DNA of 64,000 nt from contig NZ_BMTQ01000011.1 in the NCBI RefSeq assembly GCF_014649755.1, forward strand, positions 1-64,000. The letters run 5' to 3'. Below, piece by piece: positions 8,470 through 17,399 of the stretch. The notes under the pieces were generated by a model, which was given only the letters and a program-made list of their open reading frames with translations, was not told the origin of the DNA and did no database searches. Both the position numbers and the translations under genes were made by a program. The stretch comes from Streptomyces litmocidini. Lineage in GTDB: Bacteria; Actinomycetota; Actinomycetes; Streptomycetales; Streptomycetaceae. Each line of letters begins with the position of its first letter. The stretch's first letter is position 1.

Positions 8470-8894
8470 GGGGTGATGGTAGTCCGCACGGCGCCCGGGC
8501 CGGGGCGGGATCCACCGGGCCCGAACGACCCCTGGGGATCTTGTGGGCATCCTACGGATGACCTTCGAAAGATCGCGTACGGTTCCCTCGTCACCTGTGA
8601 TCCATCTCTCAAGTCCTTCCATATCCGACCCTGTCGTGTCGTATGGTGGCGATACGTCAGTAGCGGTAATCGGGGACCTTTGGCCAGCTTCGCGGCCCAG
8701 GGTCCTCTTTCTGCGTAGGGTCGGCCCGGCCGAGCCTGGAGACGGTGAAGACCTGTGGGCCGGGTCCCGGAGCGCGCACACGCGCCTGCCGGGGCGTGGA
8801 TCCCGGCGGAGTCCCTCGACCCCGCCGGTGCCGGCCTCCCCCACCGGGCGCATCACGCTCACAAGGCGTGCGTCCCGACAGAGCAAGGATCGAC
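8470..8894. other. 425-bp divergent intergenic region
   Basis: The region separates the response regulator (leftward) from the peptide transporter (rightward). The first ~200 bp are AT-richer than the surroundings (8530-8690), where promoters for both directions probably lie. I saw no convincing gene, RNA or strong inverted repeat; longer open frames crossing it lack family similarity. Confidence 0.4.
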
Positions 8895-10415
8895 ATGGCG
8901 TCCAGCCTGACGACGACTTCGACCGGAACCTCTGGTTCCGAGAAGACGTTCTTCGGCCACCCCCGTGGTCTGGCCACCCTCTTCATGACCGAGATGTGGG
9001 AGCGCTTCTCCTACTACGGCATGCGGGCCCTTCTCGTTCTGTACCTGGTCTCGGGCGGCGCGGACGCGGCGACCGGCAGCCAGGGTGGCGGCCTCGCCAT
9101 GACGGCGGCCACGTCGACGGCCATCTACTCGGTGTACGTCTCGATGGTCTACCTGATGGCCATGCCCGGCGGCTGGTTCGGCGACCGCGTCTGGGGCGCC
9201 CGCAAGACCGTCACCATCGCCGGTTTCGTGATCATGGCCGGTCACGCCTCGCTGGCCCTCCCCGGTCAGGCGATGTTCTTCGTCGGCCTGGCGCTGGTCG
9301 CCGTCGGCTCCGGTCTGCTCAAGGCCAACATCTCCACGATGGTCGGCCACCTCTACGACGGCCCGGACGACCCGCGCCGCGACGGCGGCTTCACGCTCTT
9401 CTACGTCGGCATCAACCTCGGTGCCTTCGTGGCGCCGTTCGTGGTCGGCACCGTCGGCGAGAAGGTCAACTGGCACCTCGGCTTCGCGCTCGCCGCGCTG
9501 GGCATGGGCGTCGGCCTGGTCCAGTTCCTCTTCGGCACGAAGCACCTCAGCGCGAAGAGCACCATCGTCCCGAACCCGCTCTCCCCGGCCGAGCGCAAGG
9601 GCATCCTCGTCAAGGTCGCGCTCGTCGTCGTGCTCGCCGCCGCCTTCTACGGCGTCGTCGTCGCCCTCGGCATGTACACCCTGAACTGGGCGCTCGTCCC
9701 GATCACCCTCGCCGGTCTGATCATCCCGATCGCCGTCCTCGTCCGCATCAAGCGCGACAAGGACCTGGACCGCACCGAGCAGTCGAAGATGACCGGCTAC
9801 ATCTGGTTCTTCGTCGCCGCCGCCGTCTTCTGGATGATCTACGACCAGGGCGGCTCGACCCTGTCGCTGTTCGCGGACGACAAGACCGCCGACACCGTCT
9901 TCGGCTTCGGCTTCCCGGCCACCTGGTACCAGTCGCTGAACCCGCTGTTCGTCATGGCGCTGGCCCCGGTCTTCGCCTGGCTGTGGCTGTGGCTGGCCCG
10001 CAAGAACCAGGAGCCGAACACCATCGTGAAGTTCACGATGGGCCTGGTCCTGGTCGGCGCGTCCTTCTTCGTCTTCATCGTCCCGATGAACATGGCGGGC
10101 GACGGCACCAAGGTCTCCCCGATGTGGCTGGTCACGATCTACATGATCCAGACCATCGGTGAGCTGTGCCTCTCCCCCGTCGGCCTCTCCGTCACGACGA
10201 AGATGGCGCCGCAGAAGTACGCCTCCCAGATGATGGGCGTCTGGTTCCTCGCCGTCACCGCCGGTGACTGCGCCACGGGCCTGCTCTCGCTGGCCGGCGT
10301 CGACCTGAACGGCACCGGGATCATCGCGCTGGAGGCCGCGCTGGCCGTCCTCGCGGGCTTCGCGATCTACATGTACCGCAAGAAGGTCCAGAGCCTCATG
10401 GGCAGCGTCCACTGA
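8895..10415 (+). CDS. proton-dependent oligopeptide transporter (POT/PTR family)
   Basis: 506 residues with about 12-14 membrane helices. The POT signature is clear: FMTEMWERFSYYGMRALLVLYL contains the ExxER proton-coupling motif, and NISTMVGHLY plus FYVGINLGAFVAPF follow. It imports di- and tripeptides with protons. The ATG at 8895 precedes the polar ~25-residue N-terminus normal for the family. It is monocistronic, with a strong terminator 14 bp after the stop. The dipeptidases at 1.6-3.9 kb could process its cargo, though they are not co-transcribed. Confidence 0.93.
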   Translation: MASSLTTTSTGTSGSEKTFFGHPRGLATLFMTEMWERFSYYGMRALLVLYLVSGGADAATGSQGGGLAMTAATSTAIYSVYVSMVYLMAMPGGWFGDRVWGARKTVTIAGFVIMAGHASLALPGQAMFFVGLALVAVGSGLLKANISTMVGHLYDGPDDPRRDGGFTLFYVGINLGAFVAPFVVGTVGEKVNWHLGFALAALGMGVGLVQFLFGTKHLSAKSTIVPNPLSPAERKGILVKVALVVVLAAAFYGVVVALGMYTLNWALVPITLAGLIIPIAVLVRIKRDKDLDRTEQSKMTGYIWFFVAAAVFWMIYDQGGSTLSLFADDKTADTVFGFGFPATWYQSLNPLFVMALAPVFAWLWLWLARKNQEPNTIVKFTMGLVLVGASFFVFIVPMNMAGDGTKVSPMWLVTIYMIQTIGELCLSPVGLSVTTKMAPQKYASQMMGVWFLAVTAGDCATGLLSLAGVDLNGTGIIALEAALAVLAGFAIYMYRKKVQSLMGSVH

Positions 10416-10429
10416 CGTCACCCGCCCGC

Positions 10430-10472
10430 ACGGAGGGCCCGTCGCACCGCACCGGTGCGACGGGCCCTCCGT
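10430..10472. terminator. bidirectional hairpin terminator
   Basis: A perfect 19-bp stem (arms 10430-10448 and 10454-10472, five-base loop) sits between the convergent stops of the peptide transporter and the LAHTG surface protein. Confidence 0.85.
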
Positions 10473-10478
10473 CGTTCC

Positions 10479-11954
10479 TCACCGCCTGAGGCGCGCCCAG
10501 GGGGTGAAGGTGAAGACCGCGCCGCCGACCAGGACGACCGTGCCCGCGACGAGGGCGAGGGCGCGCAGGGCCCCGTCGTCGTCCGCGCCGGTGTGGGCGA
10601 GGTTCCCGCCGTCGGAGCCGCCGGAGCCGGACCCGGAGGAGCCCGAGGCGGCGCTCGTGTCCGTCCCGCCGTCGGAGCCTCCGGAGGCGCCGCCGGCCTG
10701 CTTGCTGGTGTCCAGCGTCAGGGAGGCCTGTACGGCGCCCTTGACCTGGCAGGGGATGACGATCGGCGAACCGCCGAGCGAGACGCTGATGGTGAGCGCG
10801 CCGGGTCCGAGGGTGGACCTGCCCGTCGCCCCCGGGACGTAGGTGCCCTTCATGTCGGGCAGGTCGACCGGCTTGCCCGCTTCGAGGGGGGCCGCGTTGG
10901 CGGGGCCGGTGACCTTCACCGTTCCGCTGTCGGCACCGCCGAGCCTGACCTCCATGGACGGCTTGAGGGCGCCGGCGGGCAGGGCCGCCGGGCTGTCCAT
11001 GACGCCCTTGGCGGTCTTGACCGTGAGGTCGTAGCCGTTGCCGCTCCTCCTGGCGTCGATCGTCACCTTGGAGGCGATCGAGGCGGGGCCGGGGGGCCGG
11101 CAGGAGAACTGGACCGCGACCTGCTTGCCGGGGAAGTCGGTCCGCCCGCCGGAGCCGCCGGAGCTTCCACCGGTGTCGCCTCCGGTGGCGGTGGTGCCAC
11201 CCGCCGTCGCACTCGTACCGCCGGACGTGGTGGTCGAGCCGCCGGACGCCGTCGTACCGCCCGACGCGGTCGTCGTGCCGCCGGACGCCGTCGTACCGCC
11301 CGACGCGGTCGTCGTGCCGCCCGAGGTCGAGGAGCCGCCCGACGCCGTCGCACCACCGGACGCGGTGGAGCCGCCCGACGTCGTCGCACCGCCGCCGGAG
11401 GTCGAGGAGCCGTCCGTGACCTTGATCGTCGCGCCGACCGGCACCGTCTCCTTCGGGGAGCACTTGGTGTCCGTCGACAGGGGCTTGGAGACGTTGATCG
11501 TGTACTTGCCGGGCGTCAGCGTGATCTCGCCCGCCTTCTCCAGCTTCAGCCTTCCCTTCATGTCGGGCAGGACCATCGGGGAGTTCTTGGGGATCGGCGG
11601 GTTCTGCCGAGGTCCCTCCATCGTGACGGTCCCGCTCCCCGCGCCGCCGACGGTGAGGACGCCGGTCGGCTTCACCGTGTCCTTGTCGAGGTCGAGCACG
11701 TCGGGGTTCTTCGAGGCGGCCTGGACCGTCTTCCAGACGATCTCGACCTCGTCGCCGACCTCGGCCTCCGCCGGTGCGGTGATCAGCACCTTCGTCGTGC
11801 CCCGCACGGGCGGAAGGCCCGAGATCGACGGCGGGACGCACTCCGTCGCGTAACCCACCTCGGCGGCCCGGGCGGGGCCGGCGGCACCCAGGATCCCCGC
11901 GCCGCCGAGCATCAGCGCGACTCCGGCCGCGCTCATCCTCCGTTGCGTACTCAC
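10479..11954 (-). CDS. secreted two-domain surface protein with LAHTG sorting signal
   Basis: 491 residues. Sec signal peptide residues 1-31 (cleavage after GPARA), an N-terminal beta-rich domain (~32-180), a Ser/Thr/Gly linker (~183-270), a second domain related in pattern to the 13851-14564 product (KVTIDARRSGNGYDLTVKTAKGVMDSP), another Gly/Ser stretch, then LAHTG, a hydrophobic helix and a basic tail. LAxTG is the signal recognised by class E sortases in Streptomyces, so cell-wall anchoring is expected. Last gene of a four-gene operon; its start overlaps the upstream stop by 4 bp. Biological role unknown. Confidence 0.8.
   Translation of the reverse strand: MSTQRRMSAAGVALMLGGAGILGAAGPARAAEVGYATECVPPSISGLPPVRGTTKVLITAPAEAEVGDEVEIVWKTVQAASKNPDVLDLDKDTVKPTGVLTVGGAGSGTVTMEGPRQNPPIPKNSPMVLPDMKGRLKLEKAGEITLTPGKYTINVSKPLSTDTKCSPKETVPVGATIKVTDGSSTSGGGATTSGGSTASGGATASGGSSTSGGTTTASGGTTASGGTTTASGGTTASGGSTTTSGGTSATAGGTTATGGDTGGSSGGSGGRTDFPGKQVAVQFSCRPPGPASIASKVTIDARRSGNGYDLTVKTAKGVMDSPAALPAGALKPSMEVRLGGADSGTVKVTGPANAAPLEAGKPVDLPDMKGTYVPGATGRSTLGPGALTISVSLGGSPIVIPCQVKGAVQASLTLDTSKQAGGASGGSDGGTDTSAASGSSGSGSGGSDGGNLAHTGADDDGALRALALVAGTVVLVGGAVFTFTPWARLRR
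11208..11410. repeat. low-complexity Ser/Thr/Gly linker repeats in the surface protein gene
   Basis: Degenerate tandem repeats encode runs of TASGG, TTASGG and STSGG. The block from about 11233 to 11310 contains two near-identical ~39-bp copies. It forms an extended, probably glycosylatable stalk between the two folded domains. Confidence 0.7.
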
Positions 11955-13009
11955 ACCTGTCCCTTCGTCGTCGGGCTGCTGCTCTCTGGCGCTGACGGTG
12001 CGGAGTCAGGGCTGAACCACGGCAGGGCCGCGGTCGTCTCCCCGTCCCCCGGAGCGGGGGCGGAAGCGGGTGTACGGGCCGGGGCGCGACGGCGTCCGCG
12101 CGGCCCCGTCCGGGTCCTGGGGGCCGGGGCCCGGCCGGCCCCGGAAGCGGGCCGCGCGCGGTCGACCACGGCCATGCCGATCCGGAACAGCGCGGCGGGC
12201 ACCACGACGGCGAGGAGCGCCCAGAAGAGGATCACGCCCCAGGGCCTGCCGACGCCCCACGGCTGCTCGACGAGGACCTTGCCCGCGTACCTCACGGAGA
12301 CCTGGTAGTCACCGTGCGCGCCGGCCGTGAGCTCGACGGGGAGGCGGATCAGGGCCTTCTCGCCGGGGGCGATCGTGCCGCGCCACTGGCGTTCCTCGTA
12401 CTGGGGGGCGAAGACGCCGTGGCTGGTGCCGACCTGGAAGACCGGGTCCTTGACGGGGGCCGGGCCGAGGTTGCCGACGGTGAAGACGACCTCACGGTGC
12501 GGGGGCGCCCCGAACCGGACGAGGAGCCCGCTGGAACCGTCGAGCCGGACGGCGGCGAGGACGGCGAGGCGGCCGTCGCCGGAGGCCTCGGGGAGCGGGG
12601 CCGTGGGGTGGCCGGCGACCGTGAACTCCTTGTCGACGGCGTCCTGTTGTCCGGTGACCCCGGCGACGTGCACCACGCAGGGACAGGGCTTGGGCGGTTC
12701 GGCGACGGGGAGCTTCGCGCTGAACGCGCCCCTGGCGTCGACGGTGGCGGCCCGGCCCTCGGCGTTGGCGCAGGAGTTGGTGCCGCCGATGACGCCCTTG
12801 CCGGGGGCGCCCTGGCCGCAGATCAGGAGCATGAGCAGCGCGCCGGGCTTCCAGCCGCTGCCGCTGACGGTGATCTCGCCGCCCTTGCCGCCCTCCGTCT
12901 CGGAGAGCTCGACCACCGGCCCCGGGGCCGCCGTCGCCGCGGGGGCGGCGGGCAGCAGGACGAGGGCGAGGGCGGCGAGGAGGGCGGCGGCCGTACGGAT
13001 CGTCCTCAT
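11951..13009 (-). CDS. secreted, C-terminally membrane-anchored protein of the surface operon
   Basis: 352 residues: signal peptide 1-27, an Ig-like segment (EITVSGSGWKPGALLMLLICGQG) with four cysteines, a second beta-rich region, a membrane helix near residues 257-275 (WGVILFWALLAVVVPAALF) and a basic, proline-rich cytoplasmic tail of ~75 residues. It overlaps both neighbours by 4 bp (ATGA). Third gene of the operon. Topology suggests an outer domain tethered to the membrane. I recognise no enzyme motif. Confidence 0.75.
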   Translation of the reverse strand: MRTIRTAAALLAALALVLLPAAPAATAAPGPVVELSETEGGKGGEITVSGSGWKPGALLMLLICGQGAPGKGVIGGTNSCANAEGRAATVDARGAFSAKLPVAEPPKPCPCVVHVAGVTGQQDAVDKEFTVAGHPTAPLPEASGDGRLAVLAAVRLDGSSGLLVRFGAPPHREVVFTVGNLGPAPVKDPVFQVGTSHGVFAPQYEERQWRGTIAPGEKALIRLPVELTAGAHGDYQVSVRYAGKVLVEQPWGVGRPWGVILFWALLAVVVPAALFRIGMAVVDRARPASGAGRAPAPRTRTGPRGRRRAPARTPASAPAPGDGETTAALPWFSPDSAPSAPESSSPTTKGQV

Positions 13010-13851
13010 GGTGCCTCCGGCGCCGGCTGGGTACGGGTCTTTCCGCGCCGTCGTACCGCGTACCCGGCTCCGGCCGCCGCCGCCGCGACGAGCAGTCCGG
13101 CCGCTCCCGCCGGCGCGGGGCCCGGGACGAAGGCGGCTTCGGCGCGGGCGGTGGCGGGGGCGGCGCCCGGTGCGGTGGCCGTCAGCCGCACGGTGACGGA
13201 GTCGAGGGCGGGCGGGTCGGGCCAGGGTTCGGTCCGGGCGGCCCGCTCGCCGGGGCGCAGGGTGAGCGGCAGGGGGCGGTCCGGTCGGTCGAGGAGGGTG
13301 CCGAGGAGTCCCTCGGCGTGGACCGCGAGGCGCGGGGCGAGGACCGTGGTGCCGCGGTTGACCAGGGTGTAGCGGAGGTCGCCGGTGGCCTCGTCGACGT
13401 GGACGTCCTCGACGGTGAGGGCGGCGAGGCGCGGTCCGCTGACCCGTAGCCGCAGGTCGACGCGGACCTCCCGGCCGGCGGCCGAGGCCCGGACGGTGCC
13501 GCGGTGTTCGCCGGGCGGGGTGTCCGCGGTGACGGTCACGGCGAAGGGCACGTCGGCCCGGGTCCCGGCGGGCACGCGCACGGTCGGCGCGGCGAAGGAC
13601 ACCGGGGCGCCCTGGCCGCTGAGACGGACGGTGAGGGGCGCGGTGCCGGGGTTGGTGACCGACAGGGTGTCCTGGAGGACGCTGCCCGCCGGGCCCTCCA
13701 GGTAGGCGTACGGCCGTCCGGCGGCGGGCGCCGCCGTCCAGTCCCCGGCGCCGGGCGGCGCCGCCGCCACCGCGCCGAGGAGGGCGAGGGCGGCGGCGAC
13801 GAGCCCCGAGGGGCGCGCCGGCCGGCGGCCGGCGCGGTCCGCCGTCCGCAT
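13006..13851 (-). CDS. secreted DUF916-like membrane-anchored protein
   Basis: 281 residues: signal peptide ~1-36, two beta-sandwich domains (YAYLEGPAGSVLQDTLSVTNPG; VSFAAPTVRVPAGTRADVPF), a C-terminal helix (~248-268) and a basic tail RRRGKTRTQ. The first domain resembles DUF916/WxL-associated proteins that bind other surface proteins. It overlaps the preceding stop by one base and the next start by four, in an obligatory-looking operon. Function is inferred only as surface-complex assembly. Confidence 0.65.
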   Translation of the reverse strand: MRTADRAGRRPARPSGLVAAALALLGAVAAAPPGAGDWTAAPAAGRPYAYLEGPAGSVLQDTLSVTNPGTAPLTVRLSGQGAPVSFAAPTVRVPAGTRADVPFAVTVTADTPPGEHRGTVRASAAGREVRVDLRLRVSGPRLAALTVEDVHVDEATGDLRYTLVNRGTTVLAPRLAVHAEGLLGTLLDRPDRPLPLTLRPGERAARTEPWPDPPALDSVTVRLTATAPGAAPATARAEAAFVPGPAPAGAAGLLVAAAAAGAGYAVRRRGKTRTQPAPEAP

Positions 13852-14564
13852 CAGCGTGCCGTGCGCCGCGTGAGCCAGAGGACTCCGGCGGCGCCGGTCA
13901 GCAGGACGGTGCCGCCGAGGGTGCCGAGCGCCGGGGCGGAGTCCAGCGGGCCGGTCCTGGGCAGCTCGCCGCCGGAGCCCCCGGAGCCCCCGGAGCCGTC
14001 GGCGGGCGGCGGGGCGGCGTCACCGGGGTCTCCGCCGGAGACCCCGGTGACCTGGAGTTCCAGCGACGGCTTCGGGTTGTTCTTCGGCGTGCAGACGGCC
14101 GCGTCCATGCCGAGGGCGTGCACGGTGAGGGTGCCTGCCGTGAAGGTGACCCTGCCGTCCTTCTTCGGGGTGAACGTGCCGGTCAGCGTGCCGATCCTGA
14201 TCGGGGTGTCGGGCGGGACGGCGGCCGTGTTGGGCGTTCCCGTGACCTTCACCGTGCCGCTCGCGTCCCCGCCGAGGACGAGCTCGGCGCGCGGGGTCAT
14301 GACGCCCTTGGGGAGCTCGACCGGGCTGTCGGAGACCCCTTTGTCGAACGACATGGTGATCGTGTAGGCGCTGCCGCTCTTCACGGCCTTGACGTCGACG
14401 GGCGAGACGGCGTCCTTGGGGCCGATCTTCGTCTCGCAGGCGTAGTTCACGTCGACGACGGCCGCGCGGGCGGCCGGTGCTCCGGCCAGCACGGTCGCGC
14501 CCGCCACCGCGGCCGCCGCCGTGAGCGCGGCGGCCGTTCTCCTCCGGTTCGGCACCTTGGACAC
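13851..14564 (-). CDS. secreted surface protein with LPRTG sorting signal
   Basis: About 237 residues: signal peptide ending near ARA, one beta domain (YACETKIGPKDAVSPVDVKAVKSG, then SYTITMSFDKGVSDSP-type pattern shared with the second domain of the 10479 product), Gly/Ser-rich spacer, LPRTG, hydrophobic helix and RRTAR tail. Two GTG starts are possible (14573 and 14564); the second sits ten bases after GAGG and is preferred. First gene of the four-gene surface operon. No sortase gene is in the window. Confidence 0.78.
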   Translation of the reverse strand: MSKVPNRRRTAAALTAAAAVAGATVLAGAPAARAAVVDVNYACETKIGPKDAVSPVDVKAVKSGSAYTITMSFDKGVSDSPVELPKGVMTPRAELVLGGDASGTVKVTGTPNTAAVPPDTPIRIGTLTGTFTPKKDGRVTFTAGTLTVHALGMDAAVCTPKNNPKPSLELQVTGVSGGDPGDAAPPPADGSGGSGGSGGELPRTGPLDSAPALGTLGGTVLLTGAAGVLWLTRRTAR

Positions 14565-14674
14565 CCCGAGCACCCCTCACCGCAACGTAACTGACGGTCT
14601 TTCAGATCGGCCGTCAAGGTACGCCCGGGGCCCCGAGGAGGGAAGGCAGGGGAACGGGTGGACTTGTGAAAGTC

Positions 14675-15094
14675 CTAGACGGGTGCGGCCAGTTCGGCCC
14701 AGACCGTCTTGCCGGGGGCCCCCGGGGTGCGGTCGATGCCCCAGTCCAGGCAGAGCCGCTGCACGATGAACATGCCGTGCCCGCCCGGCCGCCCGGACCG
14801 GTGCGGGGTGCGCGGCGCGGGCTGCCCGGCGCCGCGGTCGGTGACTTCGAGGCGGAGCGCCCGGGGCAGCCGCAGGACGCGCAGCTGTTCGGGGCCCTCG
14901 GCGTGCAGACAGGCGTTGGTGACCAGCTCGGAGACGACCAGCAGGACGTCCTCGGCGGCGGCCCGGCGGTCGGCGGTGGCGGCCGGCAGCCAGCCCCATT
15001 CGTGGAGCGCCGTCCGCGTGAAGTCGCGCGCGAGCGGCACGGTGCCGCTGGTCTCGCCGAGGGCGAGCGTACGGACGTCGGAAGCTTGGTCCAT
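14675..15094 (-). CDS. anti-sigma factor, GHKL ATPase (RsbW/ArsI-like)
   Basis: 139 residues forming one HATPase domain: N-box LVVSELVTNACLHA, G1 box VTDRGAGQPAP and G2 box GGHGMFIVQRL. Proteins of this type bind and hold a SigB-family sigma factor and phosphorylate a STAS antagonist. The ATG at 15094 (not the TTG one codon before) has AGGTGA upstream. It lies downstream of a STAS gene and close to a divergent sigma gene, matching the arsI-prsI-sigI arrangement I recall from S. coelicolor. Confidence 0.85.
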   Translation of the reverse strand: MDQASDVRTLALGETSGTVPLARDFTRTALHEWGWLPAATADRRAAAEDVLLVVSELVTNACLHAEGPEQLRVLRLPRALRLEVTDRGAGQPAPRTPHRSGRPGGHGMFIVQRLCLDWGIDRTPGAPGKTVWAELAAPV

Positions 15095-15182
15095 CAACGC
15101 TTCACCTCACCTATCGACGGGACGGAGGAGTGGGAATGTACGGGCGCCACCGGGGGTGGCCGAGCGGTCGTGCGAGGGGCGT

Positions 15183-15551
15183 TCAGTCCGGGAGGGCCGT
15201 GGCGAGCGTCTCGTGGACGGTGAAGACGGCGTCCGCGCCCGTGATGTGGAACACACGGGCCACCGCGGGCGGCATCGCCACCAGATGGACGCCCCCGCCG
15301 GCGGCGTCCGCCCTCAGCCGGGCGCCGAGCAGGACGTTGAGCCCGGTCGAGTCGCAGAACTCCAGGCCCGAGCAGTCGACGACGAGCCGCGCGCTACCCT
15401 CGTCGAGGGCGTCGTCCAGGGGCGCGCGCAGCAGGTCGGCGGTGTGGTGGTCGAGCTCACCGACGGGCGTGAGGAGCGTGCTCCCCGCCACGTCCCGGAC
15501 CTCGACCCGCAGTCGCGCGGGCGGCGCGCTGCCGATGTGCTGGCGGTCCAT
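15183..15551 (-). CDS. STAS-domain anti-sigma factor antagonist
   Basis: 122 residues. The conserved phospho-site loop is LEFCDSTGLNVLLGARL, with the serine phosphorylated by cognate anti-sigma kinases. The ATG at 15551 is preceded by AGAGGC and gives the usual N-terminus; longer in-frame extensions are ignored. When unphosphorylated it should bind the anti-sigma factor and free the sigma factor. It is 88 bp upstream of the anti-sigma gene in the same direction. Confidence 0.87.
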   Translation of the reverse strand: MDRQHIGSAPPARLRVEVRDVAGSTLLTPVGELDHHTADLLRAPLDDALDEGSARLVVDCSGLEFCDSTGLNVLLGARLRADAAGGGVHLVAMPPAVARVFHITGADAVFTVHETLATALPD

Positions 15552-15772
15552 GGCCGTGCCTCTTTCGCTCTCGCGGATGCCGACTGATGTGCACCGAACC
15601 CTACAAGCGGCATGCCCTCCGATGCACATGAGGTACTTCTCATATCGGAACGAAACGGATTATTGCCACTTGCAACGATCCGGGTCGACCCGGTAGGGCT
15701 AGAAGGGAACGTCCGACCCGGCCGGCTTTGGAGGCGCCGCAAACCGCAGCGAGAAGCACCAGAAGGAGACCC
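15552..15772. promoter_or_regulatory. divergent promoter region of the partner-switch locus
   Basis: A 221-bp region, AT-rich at 15640-15690. On the minus strand GTTTC is followed 13 bases later by AAGTAC, similar to the SigB-family consensus (GTTT - spacer - GGGTAC) and pointing towards the STAS gene. This would allow autoregulation, but the match is partial. Confidence 0.35.
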
Positions 15773-16660
15773 ATGTCACCCCGGCTCGACGCCCCGCGTA
15801 CCCCCGACGCGCCGTCGGCAGCACTCCCCCAGCACCCTGCCGTCGAACTGCCCGACCACCTGCACGACACCCCGCTCGACCGGATCGCCCCGGCCGACTC
15901 CCGTGCCCTGTCGAAGCAGCTCTTCGCCCGGCTCTCCGAGCTGGAGGAGGGCACCCATGCACACGCGTACGTCCGCAACACCCTCGTCGAACTCAACCTC
16001 GCCCTCGTCAGGTTCGCCGCCGCCCGCTTCGGCACCCGCAGCGAGCCCATGGAGGACATCGTCCAGGTCGGCACCATCGGCCTCATCAAGGCGATCGACC
16101 GCTTCGAACTGACCCGTGGCGTCGAGTTCCCGACCTTCGCGATGCCGACGATCATCGGCGAGATCAAGCGCTTCTTCCGCGACACCTCGTGGTCCGTGCA
16201 CGTACCCCGCAGGCTCCAGGAGCTCCGGCTCGACCTCGCCAGGGCCGGTGACGCGCTCGCCCAGCGCCTCGACCGCGCCCCGACCGTCGCGGAACTCGCC
16301 GAGGAGCTCGGCATCGAGCAGCAGGAGGTCATCGAGGGCATGGCCGCCAGCAACGCCTACACGGCGGCCTCGCTCGACGCGCAGCCCGACGAGGAGGACG
16401 GCGCCGGCGGCGAGGCCGCGCTCGCCGACCGGCTCGGCTACGAGGACCACGGCCTCACCGGCATCGAGTACATCGCCTCCCTCAAGCCGATGATCGCCTC
16501 GCTGTCCGACCGCGAGCGGCAGATCCTCTCCCTCCGCTTCGTCTCCGGCCTCACCCAGTCGGAGATCGGCGCGGAACTCGGCATCTCGCAGATGCACGTG
16601 TCCCGGCTGCTCTCCCGCACCCTCGGCCGGCTGCGGCGCGGGCTGACGCTGGAGGAGTGA
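15773..16660 (+). CDS. RNA polymerase sigma factor, SigB/SigF/SigI family
   Basis: 295 residues with regions 2 (MEDIVQVGTIGLIKAIDRFE), 3 (RDTSWSVHVPRRLQEL) and 4 (GLTQSEIGAELGISQMHVSRLLSRTL), lacking region 1.1. The ATG at 15773 follows AAGGAG by 7 bases. It is divergent from a STAS antagonist and anti-sigma kinase, so it is very probably controlled by partner switching in response to stress. Closest remembered relative is SigI of S. coelicolor; the exact paralogue name is not certain. Confidence 0.9.
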   Translation: MSPRLDAPRTPDAPSAALPQHPAVELPDHLHDTPLDRIAPADSRALSKQLFARLSELEEGTHAHAYVRNTLVELNLALVRFAAARFGTRSEPMEDIVQVGTIGLIKAIDRFELTRGVEFPTFAMPTIIGEIKRFFRDTSWSVHVPRRLQELRLDLARAGDALAQRLDRAPTVAELAEELGIEQQEVIEGMAASNAYTAASLDAQPDEEDGAGGEAALADRLGYEDHGLTGIEYIASLKPMIASLSDRERQILSLRFVSGLTQSEIGAELGISQMHVSRLLSRTLGRLRRGLTLEE

Positions 16661-16683
16661 CCTCCACCGACGCCGCCGAGCCC

Positions 16684-16752
16684 CCGGGACGGCCGCGGAA
16701 GGGCCCGTCCACGGTCTGAGGACCCTGGACGGGCCCTTCCCGGCCGTCCCGG
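16684..16752. terminator. long hairpin terminator of the sigma gene
   Basis: Arms 16684-16710 and 16727-16752 pair over 26 bp with a single bulged C; the loop is 16 bases. It lies 24 bp past the sigma stop. From 16753 to 17035 I see no gene, only GC-rich sequence leading to the next start. Confidence 0.85.
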
Positions 16753-17035
16753 CACGAGAACCCCGCCCACCGGCCGGTCCGGGCCTCCCCGAGCACCTCG
16801 CGGCCGGCACCGGCGTCGAGCCTTCCGCGGGGGGGCCCGCCTTCCGCGCACGGGGCAGGCCGGCCCGCCGGCCGAGGTGCGGGAGGACAGTGGGGTGCGG
16901 GGCCCGCGGCGTGGCACCGGGCCCGGCCCCCGTGCGGACCGGACACGGCGGCCGGGCCGGCGGAATCCAGGTGCCCGCCCCACGGGGCGACCGCTACGGT
17001 TCAGGACCCCGACACCACGCAGAGAGCGAACCGCC

Positions 17036-17392
17036 ATGACCGCCCGCCCCCGCCCGACGACGACCCTGTGGCGCCCCACCGGCCCCGTCGAGCTGGAGCT
17101 CGTACGCGGGTCGGACTGGCGGGCCTGGCCGCCGCGACTGCCGGAGCAGCCGATCTTCTACCCGGTCCTCGACGAGGAGTACGCGGTGAGGATCGCCCGC
17201 GACTGGAACGTGAAGCACGACGGCGCCGGCTACGTCACCCGCTTCGAGGTCGACACGGAGTTCCTCCGCAGGTACCCGGTCCAGCGGGCGGGCGGCCGGA
17301 CGATTCTCGAACTGTGGGTTCCCGCAGAGGAGTTGGACGAGTTCAACGCGCACATCGTGGGCGTGATCGAGGTCGTCCACGAGTTCCACTGA
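17036..17392 (+). CDS. conserved hypothetical protein (often labelled ADP-ribosylation/crystallin J1)
   Basis: 118 residues, soluble, with no signal peptide. Strongly patterned sequence such as LPEQPIFYPVLDEEYAVRIA, WNVKHDGAGYVTRF and ELWVPAEELDEFN is common in Streptomyces and often annotated with the crystallin J1 label. I see no ADP-ribosylglycohydrolase metal motif, so that label is not supported here. The ATG at 17036 is preceded by AGAGAG. Probably monocistronic. Confidence 0.75.
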   Translation: MTARPRPTTTLWRPTGPVELELVRGSDWRAWPPRLPEQPIFYPVLDEEYAVRIARDWNVKHDGAGYVTRFEVDTEFLRRYPVQRAGGRTILELWVPAEELDEFNAHIVGVIEVVHEFH

Positions 17393-17399
17393 CGGCACC

